Assembly (NCBI RefSeq): GCF_031348265.1
Contig: NZ_CP133771.1
Location: forward strand, 4,898,001 to 4,962,000
Direction of reading: 5' to 3'
Length of the DNA stretch: 64,000 nucleotides
Origin: Streptomyces collinus
GTDB taxonomy: Bacteria; Actinomycetota; Actinomycetes; Streptomycetales; Streptomycetaceae
This document shows, in pieces, positions 63,294-64,000 of the stretch. Numbering within the stretch: the stretch's first letter is position 1; every line of letters begins with the position of its first letter. The position numbers and the translations under genes are program-made. The notes beneath the pieces were generated by a model. It was given only the letters and a program-made list of their open reading frames with translations. It made no database searches and was not told the origin of the DNA.

Positions 63294-63364
63294 TGCCTGG
63301 CGCTCCCTGTACGACACGTCAGCCTCGTACCCCCCACAGCCTCAGTATGCGCACAGACGGACGA

Positions 63365-63394
63365 ACGGGCCGCACACGCAGGCGTGCGGCCCGT
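63365..63394 (-). terminator. Hairpin terminator after ppa
   Basis: An 11-bp perfect stem, ACGGGCCGCAC (63365-63375) with its complement at 63384-63394 and an 8-nt loop, 18 bp past the ppa stop. It separates ppa from the ThrE-like gene. Confidence 0.8.
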
Positions 63395-63412
63395 CAGCAA
63401 CAGCAGAGGAGG

Positions 63413-63904
63413 TCAGTGACCGCCCTGGTCCTTGAACCGCTTGTAGGACCGCTCGATCTCGGCCTCGGCCTCGGTGCGGCCCACCCAGTCGGCACCCTCG
63501 ACCGACTTGCCGGGCTCCAGGTCCTTGTACACCTCGAAGAAGTGCTGGATCTCCAGGCGGTCGAACTCCGACACGTGGTGGATGTCCCGCAGGTGCTCCA
63601 CACGCGGGTCCGTCGACGGCACGCACAGCAGCTTGTCGTCGCCGCCCGCCTCGTCCGTCATGCGGAACATGCCGATCGCGCGGCAGCGGATCAGGCAGCC
63701 CGGGAACGTCGGCTCGTCGAGGATGACCAGCGCGTCCAGCGGGTCGCCGTCCTCGCCGAGGGTGTTCTCGACGAAACCGTAGTCGGTCGGGTAGGCGGTC
63801 GAGGTGAAGAGTCGCCGGTCCAGGCGGATACGACCGGTCTCGTGGTCCACCTCGTACTTGTTGCGCGAACCCTTCGGAATCTCGATCGTGACGTCGAACT
63901 CCAC
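63413..63904 (-). CDS. ppa: Inorganic pyrophosphatase
   Basis: A 163-residue family I pyrophosphatase from GTG 63904, which has GGAGGAG upstream; in-frame codons further upstream are not needed. Catalytic blocks are visible: KGSRNKYEVD, TDYGFVENTLG, EDGDPLDALVI (the three metal-binding Asp) and KDLEPGKSVEG. It hydrolyses PPi to drive biosynthesis and is cytoplasmic and essential. Confidence 0.97.
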   Translation of the reverse strand: MEFDVTIEIPKGSRNKYEVDHETGRIRLDRRLFTSTAYPTDYGFVENTLGEDGDPLDALVILDEPTFPGCLIRCRAIGMFRMTDEAGGDDKLLCVPSTDPRVEHLRDIHHVSEFDRLEIQHFFEVYKDLEPGKSVEGADWVGRTEAEAEIERSYKRFKDQGGH

Positions 63905-63983
63905 CGGTGGCTCCTCCATGATCAACACATAGTTCTGGTGGTTAAGTGTCCCTCACGCAGGTGTGTGATCGCGAAAGGGGCTG

Positions 63984-64000
63984 GTGGTCGTGCCAGAGCT
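63984..64000 (+). CDS. Possible start of a rightward gene, cut by window edge
   Basis: GTGGTCGTGCCAGAG after AAAGGGG looks like the beginning of a gene divergent from ppa. In Streptomyces a D-alanyl-D-alanine carboxypeptidase gene often occupies this place, but only a few codons are visible here. Confidence 0.3.

Overview
The window is very GC-rich, gene-dense actinobacterial DNA, almost certainly from a Streptomyces chromosome. The evidence is strong GC bias at third codon positions, many GTG/TTG starts, two AfsR/SARP-type regulators, a WhiJ/DUF397/ATPase set, a TipA-type MerR regulator and Cys-free ribosomal protein paralogues under a Zur-like site. No rRNA, tRNA, prophage or insertion sequence was recognised.

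Region 1 (1 to about 27 kb) is a non-ribosomal peptide (NRPS) cluster cut by the left edge. It contains the end of an SbnB-type dehydrogenase (2,3-diaminopropionate pathway), an MbtH-like protein, and two NRPSs with five modules in total (A-T-C-A-T and C-A-T-C-A-T-C-A-T plus a fused serine-hydrolase domain of the beta-lactamase/PBP fold). These are followed by an ornithine-carbamoyltransferase-like enzyme with altered substrate motifs, an MFS exporter, two SyrP/TauD-like Fe(II)/2-oxoglutarate hydroxylases around one or two small unknown ORFs, a SAM methyltransferase, a MacB/FtsX-type ABC exporter and a type II thioesterase. Adenylation codes read by eye are Gln-like (module 1), Thr (module 3) and an identical Asn-like code in modules 2, 4 and 5. 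My working model is a pentapeptide starting with a diaminopropionate-derived residue (possibly ureidoalanine), rich in beta-hydroxy-Asn/Asp and released by the fused hydrolase. I could not match it to a known product.

Region 2 (about 27 to 40 kb) is regulatory: a DedA protein, a NarL-type two-component pair whose promoter resembles an element at the ABC exporter, a LuxR regulator divergent from a small secreted peptide with a repeated DLPWT motif, an AfsR-like SARP, an AraC/GyrI regulator, a family 2 glycosyltransferase and a second AfsR-like SARP preceded by four heptamers at 11-bp spacing.

Region 3 (about 40 to 48 kb) carries a family A DNA polymerase, a Clp-N/HTH protein with a twin palindromic operator, a DUF2786 protein, two lipoproteins, and a zinc-starvation locus (rpmB-rpsN divergent from rpmG-rpmE2-CobW-rpsR around a Zur-like palindrome).

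Region 4 (about 48 to 64 kb) has a WhiJ/DUF397/ATPase module sharing an unusual hexamer-repeat element, an aldehyde dehydrogenase, a DinB protein, a PadR-controlled drug ABC transporter, a 35-bp tandem-repeat array, a ClC channel plus glutamate decarboxylase pair divergent from a TipA-like regulator, a YbjQ protein, a second DedA protein, a ThrE-like exporter and inorganic pyrophosphatase.
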